Part shown: positions 45,285-57,937 of the stretch, in pieces | Layout: the number at the start of each line of letters is the position of its first letter | Position numbering within the stretch: the first letter of the stretch is position 1 | Source of the DNA: Nigrospora sphaerica | Taxonomy: Eukaryota > Ascomycota > Sordariomycetes > Amphisphaeriales > Apiosporaceae | Length of the DNA stretch: 64,000 nt | NCBI GenBank assembly: GCA_018287875.1 | Contig: JAGVVL010000009.1 | Span: 682,001 to 746,000, forward strand | Direction: 5' to 3' | Translations under genes and position numbers: made by a program | The notes under the pieces: generated by a model | Databases searched by the model: none | What the model saw: only the letters and a program-made list of their open reading frames with translations | Told to the model about the DNA's origin: nothing

Positions 45285-46927
45285 TAGGGAAAGCGATCGA
45301 GAGCCTACTAGCGCAACGGCTAGCTAGCTTTGCCGAAGAGAATGGACTGCTCCCGGACGAACAGATGGGCAACCGGAAAGGCCGCTCCACGGAAACGGCC
45401 TTACGGTTGCTAACGGACCTAGTCCGCACAGCCTGGAAACATGGAGGTGCAGCAACCCTCCTATCGCTGGATATCTCAGGCGCTTTCGACTCCGTCGACC
45501 ATGGAAGGCTCCTCGCTAACCTACGAGCGCTAAGGGTCCCTATATGGACTATCAGCTGGATCCGAAGCTTCCTATCTAACCGGTCCACCACGCTATTCTT
45601 CGACGGCCAGGAATCGGACGAGATCCCAGTCCCGGCAGGCGTCCCGCAGGGCTCACCCTTATCGCCTATCCTCTTCTGCCTCTATATAGCTGGTCTCTAT
45701 AAGGCTCTCCGCGCCGTACCAGGGATAGCTACTATAGCCTTCGTAGACGACACGAACCTCGTGGGCTTCGGTTTAGACCCCGAGCAGACTTGCGAGCAGC
45801 TGGAAGCCGCTCACAGGATTTGTAAGGAATGGGCAATCAGCCACGGCATGACCTTCGCAGTACAGAAATATCACCTAGTCCACTTTTCTCGAAGACGGAA
45901 AGGTCCGGACACAAAGATAGCCTTAGAAGGCCACGAAATCGAACCAGAAGACTCCTGCCGCGTCCTTGGCATCCAGGTGGATAGACGTCTCCGCTAGGAC
46001 GTCCACATCCAGTCGATATCGAAGAAGATGGCGACGCAGGTCTACGCTCTAAACCGGATAGCCGGCTCGACGTGGGGCGCATCTCTCCAACGAGCCCGCC
46101 AAGTCTATACAGCCGTCGTACAGTCTGCGATAGGCTATAGAGCTTCAGAGTGGCACCGCCAGATCTCGAAAAATAGAGCCAAGGCACTCAACGACGTCCA
46201 GATAGAGTGCCTCCGAAAGGTCACAGGAGCTTTCAAAGCCACGGCCACCACAGTATTAAAAACGGAAGCTTACGTGTCCCCCTTAGACACGTGGCTCAAC
46301 AGAAGGGTGGCGGCATCGGAAGAGAGGCTCCAACAGCCGCGTATCGCATTACTCATCCAAGCGAGATGCGAAAGCGCAGCTAGATGGATCCTAATAAGAC
46401 CGACTCGCCGGCGCAGACCGAAAGGCCCCGACGCTCCCGATCGTAAGAGGTGGCTAAACGAATGGCTAGCTGGAGACTCAGCATATAAGGCTGAGGAGAG
46501 AGACTGGCTTCAAAGATAGCAACAAGCGCAGCAAAATCGAACAACACGAACACCGGCAGCAACCAAGATGCCGCCAGACAAGCACGTCCTCAAGCTCTAT
46601 AAGGGACTCCATAAGGCCGAGAGCTCTATCCTCGTCCAAGCGAGGACTGGCAAGATTGGGCTGCGAGACTTCCTTTTTAAGCGTAGGGTCCCAGGCTTCG
46701 ACAGCCCCTGGTGCGTCTGCGGTCAGGGCAGGGAGACCGTCCGGCATATCCTCGTTTTCTGCCCACGCGAAAGAGAAAGACGAGAGCATCTCGTCCAAGC
46801 TCTAGGAGGACCGATAGACACGGACAGGATGCTCGACACCCCAGGAAAAGCAGGAATTATCGCAAGATGGCTACTCCGCTCCGGAAGGCTGGACATGTTC
46901 CAGCTAGCAAATCAACTTATCAGCTAG
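45285..46927 (+). pseudogene. LINE1 ORF2, RT core and C-terminus
   Basis: Resumes at the restored TA with GKAIESLLAQRLASFAEENG. It shows VPQGSPLSPILF and a catalytic box FVDD at about 45740-45751 (LINE-Z has FADD), then the thumb and a C-terminal CVCGQGRETVRHILVFC. TAG stops at 45996 and 46517 replace Trp codons of LINE-Z. The normal stop is TAG 46925. Confidence 0.88.
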
Positions 46928-47109
46928 GAAGCGGGCGCGCTGAGCCCGATCTCGGTATGGCAGGTCAAAAAGTAGATAGAAGCGGTACGACGCAGCGGAA
47001 CCTAGGTTTTTCACCCGGCCGGACGTCAGCCCGGAACGGTTTTCCTAGGCTAAGATGCGCAGGGGGTCCTCATGGCCTAAATAGGTCGCTAGGTGTAAGA
47101 ATAATAATA

Positions 47110-47125
47110 ATAATAAGTAAGCGGT
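47110..47125. repeat. Target-site duplication of LINE1, right copy
   Basis: ataataagtaagcggt, partner of 34671-34686, following the LINE1 tail and leading into transposon B's transposase. Confidence 0.8.
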
Positions 47126-48000
47126 ACTCGGAAGGGTTCTCTAGGGTAGTATTCGGGATAAAGACTTTCTTAAGCCACTCGAGCGCTGTTTTATCTATGA
47201 TCCATCCGTTTTTGGTTAGAGTGAACTGCCAGCCTCTAAATTAGCTTAAATCGACTAGGAACTATTACTGTTAAACCGTTTTGCCCTTAAAATGACCAAT
47301 AGTGGCAGGGCGCGGCCTTAAGTAGAGATGCATTCAATGAAGGACGTCTAAATACAAGAACCAGGCTGTTTCTTTCGGATTGAGCGTTTTTCCGAACCTC
47401 CAAGTACTAGACCGTTCGATCCAGCACCTAGGAGTCCTGCTTTATCTATGTTGTAACGGTTAGCCGGCTTCACCTTCTGGATCTCCGGTAGCTGAAGATA
47501 TCGGAACTATAAGCGAATTACCTCGATTAAGGCGCCATTAACACGCTGCGAGTCGATAGACCGGCTCTTTTAGACCTGCATAGCTGGGTTCCTACGTAGG
47601 AAGGCCTGTAGCCACCTCTTTCCGAGTGGCTCGCTATTGCCTTAAGCCCGGAGGATACGTTTAGCGAACTCCTTAACTTGGGTGTGTGAAGGCGGAAGCC
47701 CTAGGGCAGCTTAGGTTAGGATCTAAGCCGTAAGTAGCTCTTCCTAGACTAGTTTAAGCCTCTGCTAGTATGCGAAAGCTTCTAACCTACGTTGATGCCC
47801 TTTAATTCGGTTCCGAAGTGTCGACCTTGGTATCCTATATTCTTGAGCGGATTGATAGATTGAAGCTCCACTAGCGACGGCATCGAGAGCACCTTGTAGA
47901 TCTTGTTCGTTATGTGGCTTTATCTTTATTTAGTACACTTCTAAATTAAATTATAGCTAACTCGAAGTAAAATTGGTGAAGAAATAGAAGATATTAATTC
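47126..48000 (-). pseudogene. Transposase 5' half of transposon B
   Basis: Minus-strand match to the N-terminal half of copy C: HTH regions (about 47900-47550) and first DDE part (about 47500-47130). Scattered stops are present, and the start-codon region is degraded. The gene continues at 34686 leftwards. Confidence 0.8.
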
Positions 48001-48077
48001 GGGTGGCTGGGATGGCGGTGAATATTTTAGGGGGGCCAAATGTGGGGGGGGGGGCCAAATGGGGGTCCTCGAACTTA

Positions 48078-48592
48078 TGTTTCAAATCACTGATGTCAGT
48101 CATTCGATACTATTTCTCTATCGCTGTGTGTTTAACACTTTTTCCCATCCCTCTCTCATTCCTTATAGGCTGCGGAGTTCTCCACGGAGTTCTCATAAGC
48201 TCGGCCACCTATTAAAGAGCTAACTCCTTAAACTGCCACAGGTTTCGAAGACAAGATGAGGCTATCCACGGACCTTCAACACCGAATATTTCAATAAGTA
48301 GACGTTCCCTGGAGGTGAGATCAACTTCTTGAGGATTGTCGGTCTTTTCTCTCTCGTTTACTACTAATATAAATAGATGAGATGTAGCTCGCTGCCGCGC
48401 TCCATTAAGTGACCTAAAGTTAATTACTCTAAACGGTCTTCAAGTAATATAACGTTATTAAGCACTAGTTAACGGCTAGATTTAAGTGCTTACTATTAAA
48501 ACGAACTGCTTAATAGCATCGATAAGCCCTCACTAAGGAGGAGGAGCGCTAGCATCTCTCTCATCTAACGCGAGTGTGGAAAGGTTGACCTC
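48078..48592. other. Intergenic, downstream of the PKS
   Basis: About 0.5 kb of AT-rich sequence between transposon B and the PKS 3' end. I see no gene. It should include the PKS 3' UTR and polyadenylation signals. Confidence 0.5.
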
Positions 48593-48994
48593 CTACACCC
48601 ATTCCGTTTTGCGGTACTTACTCTTCGCTGCAGCCATGGTCGCCACAGCACTGATTGAATCGCCGCCAAGGATATCAAAGATGGGAATGTCGGTGCTCAA
48701 CTCTTTTGAGAACCAATTTCGGAGTTCGACAGCCACAAGGGAATCCACTCCGTAACTGTGCATGGGCTGAGCCGCGTCCAGCTCCTCCAGCCCTACCGAC
48801 AGGGTCCTAGACAACTTTTGAAGAAGTCCATTGGTGACAACTTTGGCAGCATCTGCCAAAGATTCTGAATCAGCAAAGGCGCTGGCGAAATTGATCTGCG
48901 CAGCGGCTTGAACTTCGCCAGTCCTCTGATGCCTCTCTCCGGCGGCGATGTGTCTGAATGATGGCTTATCGAGCCAGTACGCCATGTCGAGGCC
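48593..48994 (-). pseudogene. ACP region stranded behind the TAA
   Basis: Open in the PKS frame: the linker after KR and an acyl-carrier domain whose Ser lies in GVDSL (the phosphopantetheine site). Stop at 48593-48595. It has no start signal of its own visible beyond an internal Met, so it is a read-through remnant of the PKS, not a separate gene. Confidence 0.8.
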
Positions 48995-51900
48995 TTATTC
49001 GCGGAGGCTGGGGGTGACACCCACACCCACGATGGTCTGGCAATGAAGTAGCGTGTGGGCTTGCTGCTCTTGGGCGTTGCAATAGTGATCCAGCAGGGCA
49101 AACAAGTCTTGCTCGGTCACCGGGTCGAAAACCGAGTGCAGTTTGAACCGATCCAGAAGCCCTCTATTCTCGCTCAAGACACCAGCCGAGAGAAACACGC
49201 CCAGGTCGAGCGATGTTCCATTCTCGCCCATGCTGGTACGGTGATGGGCGAGCGCATCTTGAAACGTGTTGCCCGCTGCATAGTTGGATTGCCCCCGGGA
49301 TCCAAAGATGCCCGCCGCTGAAGAGAACATGACAAAAAACTCCATGCCCGTTGGAAGGACACGGTGCAGATTCCATGAGCCTTGGACCTTGGGCCGGGCT
49401 GCTGCGTTCCAGGCGTCGAAATCCATGCCCTCAAAAGTCGCATCTTTCAGTACCATCGAGGACTGAATACAGCCCTTCACTAGGGGCATGTCTTTGAGAC
49501 ACTTCCACAGGGTTGCTTCAAGCCCATCACGGTCGCTGATGTCGCAAGCTGGTGTTTTGATGGTGGCGCCAGATCCTTCGAGCTCTTCTACGAAAGCACG
49601 GGCTTCGGTGCTCTGACACCCGGAACGGGAAAGTAAAACGAGGTTCCGAGCACCACGCTGTACAAACCAGCTGCAAACCTTGCGGCCCAAGCCTCCCAGA
49701 CCCCCTGCAATGATGTAGGTGGCGTTTTCGGGGAAGTGAAAACTTGGCTTGGTGTCAAGAACAGTCTACCACGAACAGAATAGAGGTTAGATTATAGGGA
49801 GAGAAAAGGCCGAGATCAGAGAAACCAGGTGGCGACGCCACTTACCTGGACCAGATCATCCGGCCTCATTTCCACCACAACTTTGCCCATGTTCTTGCCG
49901 GTTTGCATGTGGCGGAAAACGCTCTCCAATTCCGAAATCCCGTAGACGGACAGCGGCTCCGGTGGAGTCAAGACGCCCTTCCCAATGAGCGGAAAGAAGG
50001 CGTCAAACGTCTCCTGCACTAGATCTGGTCGCTCGATGGTCATGGAGGCGACGTCGAGAGCCGAGAAGGTGGCATTACGCGCAAAATGGAACATCTGCAG
50101 CTGGCTCCTCGCGTATATATCTTTTTTGCCAATCTCCACGAAGCGACCGTAAGGGGCGATGCACTCCCACGAAGCGGCAAGCATTTCGCCAGAGAGCGAG
50201 TTGAGTACCACGTCGACGCCACGGCCGGCCGTCAGACGACGGATGCTTTGGGCAAATGTGACATCCCGGCTCGAGAATATGTGCTCGGACGGAATCTCGT
50301 ACCGGTCCATCAAGAACTTTCTCTTCTCCGTCGTGCTAACTGTTGCGAACACGGTAGCGCCCATGTACTTGGCCACTTGGATGGCAGCTTGACCGGTTCC
50401 CCCGGCGCCTGAGTGAACGAGGACGGTTTCCCCAGGCCGGACGTGAGCAATTTTTTGGAAAGCATACCACGCCGTTGTGTAATTGACGATTACTGCGGCA
50501 GCTACTTGGAAGGATACGCCATCCGGGATCTTAGCAGCAGCTCGGTGGTTGATGCGGGCGAAAGTTGCGAAGCTGTCAAGGCAACAACTGCCCACTCGCA
50601 TGCCGACTTGGAAGCCGCTGCAGTTCTCGCCGACGCGTGTGACAATGCCGACACACTCGCTGCCGGGGCTGTGTTGGTCCAAACGGCCCAGAGCAATGAG
50701 AAGGTCCCGGAAGTTGAGTCCCACGCTGTGTACTTGAATTTCGAGCTCATCGGGGTGTAGTGGCTGATATGCCCTCTTGTCCTCAATGAACTGCAGGGTG
50801 TCCAGAAGACCAGGGAAGCCGACAACAAGCCTCAACGGAATACCCCTTCCAAAGGGAGCTTTTCGCTTCTGACTTGGTAGCTGGCGGTCGCGTACCATGT
50901 CTCGTAGGGTATTGGCTTCCACAAGACGGGGGATGTGCAAGATTCCATTGTGCTCGATATACTCGGTATCCTCGTTTTTGGCGGAGAGAAGCAGTTGGGA
51001 GAGCTTCTCAATGTGACTCCTCTGGCGGATCGTGAGATATCCATGGTTCTCGAGTGAGAGCGAGACAATATTGGTGCCGTCACGTTCCGAGTTGAGTACC
51101 CGGAACAGCCCATCGGTCAGGCGAAACTCAGGGGCCGTGCACTCAAGATCGCCTCGGCCGACCCAAAGAGCTCTCGGGGAGCTTAGCAGAAGCGTATGGA
51201 GCTTGTCGAATTGACCGGACGTTGGGTTGAACCATATGGAGTGGTCCAGATCCAGCAAGAATATGTGAACCGCCCCGGGTTCTGGTGGCGCCTGTAGAGC
51301 ATCGTCCATTGTGCGAAGCTGAATGCTTGATTGGTCCTGGAGAGAAGACAGGAGGTCCTTGGCATGGTGCTCTTGTCCTTCCGGGTGAATGATGACCAGT
51401 TTTGTGTCAACACTGGCTGGCACCGGGCTTGGGCCAATGGCCGTGGAAACAATAGCACTCAGTTCGTGAGAGATGGTGTCCTCGTAGTCATGGAAGATGA
51501 TTTGGATGCCACTGAAACCTGTTTCGGTCAAGAGCTTGTTCCATTTGTCCTCATCGACGCAAGGGCTCCATTTGCGGAACGGCTCCGAGCCTGCACGGAT
51601 TTCAATCAGTATTCCATTTCTGCAAATTTGAGAAAGGTATGTGTCATACTTAGCCACCAGCCCTCGAGCAACCCGAAGGCGAATGCGCTTCGGAACAGTT
51701 CAGGCAGCGTCATTTCCATCAGGATTAGCCTTCCGCCTCTAATTGGTTGTCAGCCATATTATTTCCCTGTTTCCTTGCAAATGATGTGAGCGAGTCAGCC
51801 ACCTACGGCTTCAAGAGTTTGCGGCAGTTCTTCAATGTTACAGCGAGATCTGCGGTGGCGTGCAATACCTGTTGCGTTTTTCAGCTTTCTCATGCCACTG

Positions 51901-54900
51901 GTGAATTTGTTATGTGCTGAGGGTTGATTTTTCACGTACGGCTGCAGCGACAACCAGATCATAGCTGCCACATTCGAATCCCTGGGTTTCGGGGTCAATT
52001 TCGATATTGAGCGTCTTGAATCGCATTCTGCTCCCATGGGATTGATATTTTTCGCGGGCCGAACTGAAGAATACAGGCGAGACGTCTGTGTAGTCATACT
52101 GGCCATAGCGGGGAACTCCCCGTTCCCCTTCGCCATGGATCGTCAAGGTCTTCATGAGTTGGGTGGTCATGGATCCAGTACCCGCTCCAATTTCGAGGAT
52201 GTTAGAGTTAGGATTCTTGTGCACGTACGAATCAAGGTATTTGCCCAACCTCTTGCTGAACGGCGCCGACCCGAACTAGAGGGTGGTAATGAGTCTGGTG
52301 TTCGAACTGTCACTTTGGGTGAGACTTACCACTTCCATGTAATAATCCTCCACCAGCGTCCCTTGAAACAAAACATTCAGAACATCCATCTCGCCTGAGA
52401 GTAATTTCTTGAGGTTAGTGCCAACTGTGGTGAAGAAGTAACCCTGTTTGTTGGAGGATGCAATCTTTTCGGTTAGCTTCGCAACATATTTTTCGTCTCG
52501 CAGGAGCACTTCATATGCCGGCCCACTGTAAGGCGAGTGGCCTCCTGTAACGAGAGCCATCTGGTGTTCCATCCAAGCGAGGTACATCTTGGTGTGGTGC
52601 TTGCTCTCCAAAGCTGGGGCTAAGTCAGCATCCTTAATCTCCCGCAGTGCGTGGCCGATGAAAGCGGTGAGGAGAAAGTGCAAGTCAGTGTAGTAGCTTG
52701 GTGGCTCGCCCCCCAGCAATGGCTCGGCGTCACAAAGTAACTTCACGTCCTCAACAGAGAGAAGATCCAGGTCAGCCTTCCAATCGAAGCTGTGACAAGT
52801 GCTCACACTCAAGTCCTCTATCTCCAGGCCAGGCTCGGCTGCAGACACAATAGCGGTCTTGGCGCCTTGAATCTCTATTAGGAGCCCGAGTCCGGCAGCA
52901 TCCAGGACGCTCATAGCCGACTCGGTCTCGCGGGCGCCGGTCCAGCCTGTGCGGGCATAGACGTTGATATAGTCAGCACCTGGGTGACTGAGCCCCTTGC
53001 TCGAAATCCAAAGGCGGTCGATATGTGTTGGCACGATGGTTGGCATCTTCTTCGTTCCACCCTGAGTGTAGACGCCGAATATGGTCTGGAGGATACCATC
53101 AAACGTGGTCGGGTGGATAATGTGCGGCTGTGCGGCGCTGTTTGCCGCATAGTTTGACCATTGGAATGTCCTGACCTTGGAAACGATCGTGTCGGTTTCA
53201 TTCCAGGCAGCCGATGTGATAGCCTGGAAAGTCGGCCCGTAACCGTAGCCGCAATGGGCCAAGTGATCGTAGAGCTTCGCGGGATCTATCGGGGTCGAGC
53301 ATGTGCCCAGCGCATTCCGGTAGGTACTGCGGTGATTGCCAACCCACGCTCTATGTTCTTCGCCTTGGTCTATTTCGGAGGGTGCTGTTGCATAGGCGAC
53401 TTGGATTGCACCATTGCAGTTTTCGAACCAGCCATTGGCGCCAAGCGTGCAAAGCCGGAAGTCAAACCATCCTATATCCTTTTCGTCCGTCGTATTCCGT
53501 GGCCGAAGGTATATATTCACCTCTACTCCACTGGAATCCGTCGGGATGTTCAGGGCGGCATGAAAGCTTGCGTTCCTGATCACAAACCCCTCGACTGCGC
53601 GGACTGGATCAGCCAGTTGTCTGGCTGCCTCAATGGCCATTGTCAACATCCCTACCCCAGGGTAGAGTATAGAGCCGTTGATCTGGTAAGAAAGTTAGCT
53701 CGTCCCTCACTGAATCGTGGCACATGTTCCTCTGCTGTCTCTTACCTTGTGGTCCTCCACCCATGAGAGCTCTGATACACGTATGATGTTTCGCCACTTG
53801 GCCTCCAGGGGGTTCCAGTCTGAACTGGGGGTACCCAGAAGATCCATTCTCCCAAAGCGCCGCAAGCGACTGTCCTTGCTGAGCCTACTTTCGTGCCAAT
53901 ACTTCTTGCTGTGGTTGAATGGATATTCCGGAAAATCTGCCAGGGGTACTTTGGCAGGAAACATTGGCAGATTCGTGGTTGTGTGGCCATTCACGCGCGC
54001 CAGATTCACTGGGTACCCAACGCAGTGGAGCTTACCAGTAGCTGTGAGAGTACTGGTAATGGCGGACGTGCCTCGTCTCAGGACCGAGACATAGCCAACG
54101 TCATCTTCATGGCCAATTGACCGTAATATCTCTCGCGTGGGTCCCTGGAGAGCCGAGTGAGGACCGATCTCGACGAGGTGCTTCACTGAGACAAGTTTGC
54201 GGTGACTGCCATCGAGCTTCTTTGTGTTGCGGTTTGCTATCTGCGAGCAGAGGAGAGCGAGTGCATCCGAATAGAGTACTGGCTGAACCATATTCCGAAC
54301 CCAGTACTGAGGTTGAGAGACAGCCTCCGCAGCTATCGGTTCTCCCGTGACTGAGGAGATCATGACTGGAGCTTTGCCCTTGAGTCTTCTTGCCGAGAGA
54401 GTCCCCATACAGACAAGATATTGCTCTGCAATCTTTTGCATCTGGGGTGAGTGGTAGCCAAGGCTGACTTTGAGATTGCGTGCGAAAACATTGTCTTGTT
54501 GCAGGATTGCCTTCAGGCGAACCAGGTGAGCAATCTTCCCCGATACTGTAACATTGCTGGGGCTGTTGAAACAGGCTGTTGTGACCGTGGCGTTGTTAAA
54601 CTCCGCAGATACCTTGTCGAGGTAAGGGGCAATGGCAGAGCCGGAAAGACCAACAGATAGCATGCCACGCTGCTTCTTCTCGTTCTGGGCCAGCTGTGCA
54701 CCCAAAAGTCCGCGAAAGTAGGCAACTTTCCAGGCTGACCTCCGGTCGAGACCACCTAACGAATATCTGTTCCCTTGTGAGCACCTCAATACTGAAGAGT
54801 AGTTGGAAGTCCGGCTACTCACGCTGCGGCAATCTCTCCAGATGAGTGACCTATCAGAGCAGTGGGATGAATCTCAAAGCTGTCGAGCAAGTCTACCAGA

Positions 54901-57254
54901 GCCACCTGGATCGCTGTACATAGTGGCTGGCTGTACTCGGTCTGGTGCACCTTGCTTTCTGACGCATCTTTCATCATCTCATCTGGACAGATGGTCGTTT
55001 TGTTAACCTTATGTCCCACGGGGGCGCTTCACACAACCATGGGTGCATCCACGTACCGATGAGATTCCAGGAGCATCCAAGCTCTTTCAGGTATGAGCCA
55101 GCTTCAACCAGGCTTTCTTTGAATACTTCGTAGCTGTCGAGTAGCTCCCGACCCATGGCATACCACTGTGCTCCTTGCTATAAAGTTTCAAAATGAGCAT
55201 TGAAGCAAGTGTGGCAGAAACAAGTGAAAAGAGAAGAGTTGCAAGTTGACACATACCCCAGTGAAGATAAAGCCGATATTTGGCCTCACAGCCGTGCGGG
55301 TCGGCCCGGACATATATCCCACCATCTGGGAAAGACTATGTCTGCTATCACCGACTGAAAATGCTCTCCAGTTCAGGTGAGTGCGCCGGCTGGCAAGCGT
55401 ATGTGCTATGAATCGTCGAACGGGCCCGTCTTCGGTTTCAAGTGTGTTGGCCTCGAAGTATTCTCGCCACTGTGTGGCCAGTCGAGCAATGCCCGTCTCG
55501 TCACTCGAAGACCAAACGAACAACTGTGACTGGGGTGAGAAGACTGGTTCGTAGCCATTTTTTGTCACACCTGAAACTTCGTGAGTCCCGTTGACCTCAT
55601 GGGATATGCGGCTGTTGCATGCCAGGTCTGCAAGATAGACTTGGCTTACGGAAGGATGCGAAGAACCATTTGGGACAGGTGGGTCGACTACAGTGTTATG
55701 AAGGCCTTGTAATCCATTTTGCTGAAGAAAGTGAAAAGCATCGTCGAGAATAACGTGGCTATTAGATCCGCCAAATCCAAAAGACTGGACGGATGCACGA
55801 CGCAAGCCTTTTCCAGGCCATTGCAGCGCTTCGGATGGGATCTGAAATTCATAAGCCGCATGATCAGTCTTTCAAAATTAGAGCAAGGGTGACTGACCTT
55901 GATGTTCAGGAACTCGGCGTCGATCTTTGGATTCAATGTCTCGAAGTTGGCGTTAGGTGGAATCACGCCCTTTTCGAGAGCCAGGATCGTCTTGATGACC
56001 CCAGCAACACCACTTGCGCCTTCCAGATGGCCAATATTCGATTTGACAGAGCCTCTTCAAATCGTGATTAGCTTTTCGCTTCGAATTTATCCAAGGCGTC
56101 ATCAATTCACTTACATGTACAAAGGCTCTTTTTGCGTTCGGTAGCGACGGAAGGCGGCACCAATGGCACCAGCCTCAATTGGGTCGCCCACAGGCGTTCC
56201 TAAAACTTCGTGTCAATACAGAGTTCCATGCCGTGTCCATAAGGTTACATACCTGTTCCATGCGCCTCGAAGTATCTTGTCGTGTCCATGTCAAGGGCTG
56301 CTTTGCTGTATGTGTGCCGAATGAGACGTTCCTGTGCCACCTTACTAGGCTGCGTGAGGCCTGGGGTACGTCCATCTTGGTTGGAAGACGATGAGCGTAT
56401 TACGGCACGAATGGTGTCGCGGTCGGCGATTGCATTACGGAGCGGCTTGATGACTAACACCCCAAAGCCCTCTCCGCGACCATATCCGTTTGCCCGATGG
56501 TCGAAGCTGAACGATCGACTGTCTTTGGACAACATTCCCAGATTGTCGAGGCTCCCCATGAACTCGGGGGCAAAAATAAAGTTGCTTCCGCATGCCAAAC
56601 CCTGTACAAATGAGATTTTGCAAGGTATTTTGGAGTTGGTAGACATACCATTGTCGAGTCCCCGCTCCAGATTGACTGGCATACCAAGTCTACCGCCATC
56701 AAGCTACTGGAACAAGCAGTATCAACGTTAGCGCTGGGGCCTGTGAGGTCAAAGAACCAGCTGATTCGGTTGGCCATCATGTTCAACGCGGTACCAACAG
56801 CGTTGTACTTCGGTGGATCAACAGGATCCTTTGGCAACAGCGTGTTGTAGTCGTTTGTCTGGCAGCCCGAATATACGCAGGTCCTTGTACCCGCTACGTG
56901 ACTAATGGGTATCCCAGCATTCTCAATCGCCCTGTAGGCCGTTTCAAGTATGAAGCGTTGGGCTGGGTCCATGGCCTCGGCTTCAGCAGCTCCAATGGAG
57001 AAGAATGGGGCGTCGAAAGCAGCCACATCTCCTTGGATGAAATGTCCGCCACGCATGGACAAACTGTCAAGCCGCGAGGTATCAGGATGATGAAAGGCCG
57101 AGATATTGATTCGCTCGGGTGGAAAGTCGCTTGAGGCGCAACGCTTCGAGATGAGCATTTCCCAGAAGGACTCCGTGGTCGTTGCATCCTGTGGAAACCT
57201 CAAGGACATGCCAACTACAGCCAAAGGAGACAAGGCCTCCATTGGCGAAGACAT
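48593..57254 (-). pseudogene. Highly reducing polyketide synthase (KS-AT-DH-MT-ER-KR-ACP) with an in-frame TAA before the ACP
   Basis: An iterative type I PKS, 14 inferred exons: 57254-56649, 56601-56253, 56199-56115, 56054-55898, 55841-55257, 55177-55057, 54982-54823, 54766-53746, 53682-52330, 52275-51940, 51868-51807, 51738-51650, 51590-49846, 49765-48593. All phases agree. Domains: KS with DTACSSS (Cys about 181) and HGTGTPVGDP; AT with GHSSGE (about 680); DH with VEDHKINGSILYP and HPTTFDGILQ; MT with LEIGAGTGS; ER with VHSGAGGTGQAA; KR with GGLGGLG and SNYAAGN; ACP with GVDSLVAVELRNW. A TAA at 48997-48995 stops the protein at 2479 residues, after KR and before ACP (about 130 more codons). 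There is no thioesterase domain. The start could also be the Met four codons later. If the TAA is real, the allele is inactive. Confidence 0.9.
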
Positions 57255-57937
57255 GGCGGGAAGCTATGGTGATTTGGCCGCAGGACTTCTGGGGGGATTC
57301 AACGAGCTAGGTGGAAGGCGAGTTCTGGTATCAAGGAGGCTATAGAACGAAGTACGGATGAACGTCTTAAGTATAACACCTGCCAGTCATGAATCCACTA
57401 AGATGTCCAAGTACGCCTTGCCTCTAGAATCTGTCCATGAATTCATCTTACTTCTATCGTGGATCCGTGTCATTGGTCGATACTCTATCTCGTTTGCTCT
57501 TCGGTGCATACAGAGATGGTGGTCAGACGTACAGCGCCAAGGGTATGCCGATTAGCAGGGGTGTCATTCAGCTATGATAAGTCCACACACCACCTTGTGA
57601 GCTGACAGATAATGGTTACTAATGTACTCCCTAGCTGAGAAAGTATTTGGAGGGCGGATTGCTACTTAAAATGGCCCGGTTGTTTGGGGTACCCTTCTTC
57701 CCAGGTCTCCAAACGAGACAATCCTCGCAACGGGAGTCGCACATTGTACACAAGCTATCATCGCCTCAGCTCGCCAACATGCATTTCCTATGGTATGCTC
57801 AACACATGGGGCTTATGATTAAAGACACTGACAGCAAGAAGTCTCCACGGGAGGGGAACAAACTCCAAGGTCAGAGCCCAGTCAGTGCTGTTACTCATAA
57901 CTCTGAACGAAGTTTTCTGATCCCCGTCGCCCTTCAG
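57255..57937. promoter_or_regulatory. Shared region between divergent PKS and hydrolase genes
   Basis: About 0.5-0.7 kb separates the PKS start (57254, minus) from the hydrolase exons (plus). Both promoters must lie here, and the hydrolase's first exon or exons may also lie in it. I see no certain TATA box or known regulator site. Confidence 0.55.

Larger units (their letters stand above)
34687..47109 (+). mobile_element. LINE1, full-length Tad-like LINE in transposon B, itself split by transposon C
   Basis: Same family as LINE-Z. Parts: 5' UTR from 34687, ORF1 34804-36162, ORF2 36159-37704 plus 45285-46927, 3' UTR, and (AAT)n tail to about 47117. Transposon C (37705-45282) is inserted at a TA in ORF2. 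Only a few stops interrupt the ORFs (35680, 45996, 46517), so it is a fairly young copy. Confidence 0.92.
33779..48075 (-). mobile_element. Transposon B, Fot1/pogo-like, split by LINE1
   Basis: TIRs at 33779 (AGTTCGAGGACCCCCATTTGG) and 48075 (its inverse) are flanked by TA at 33777-33778 and 48076-48077. The transposase is on the minus strand: 5' half at 47126-48000, 3' half at 33850-34686. LINE1 (34687-47109) sits between them. Without the insert B is about 1.86 kb, close to C. Its TIR units read ATTTGGCC at all four positions, where A and C have ATTTGGGCC. Confidence 0.9.

Noticed and set aside
48990..49040. An intron hiding the PKS TAA
   Set aside because: The only nearby GT and AG pairs give about 37 bp and break phase; the frame on both sides is the same, so a stop is the simpler reading.
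48593..57254. PKS-NRPS hybrid
   Set aside because: No condensation or adenylation motifs follow the ACP; the gene ends at 48593.
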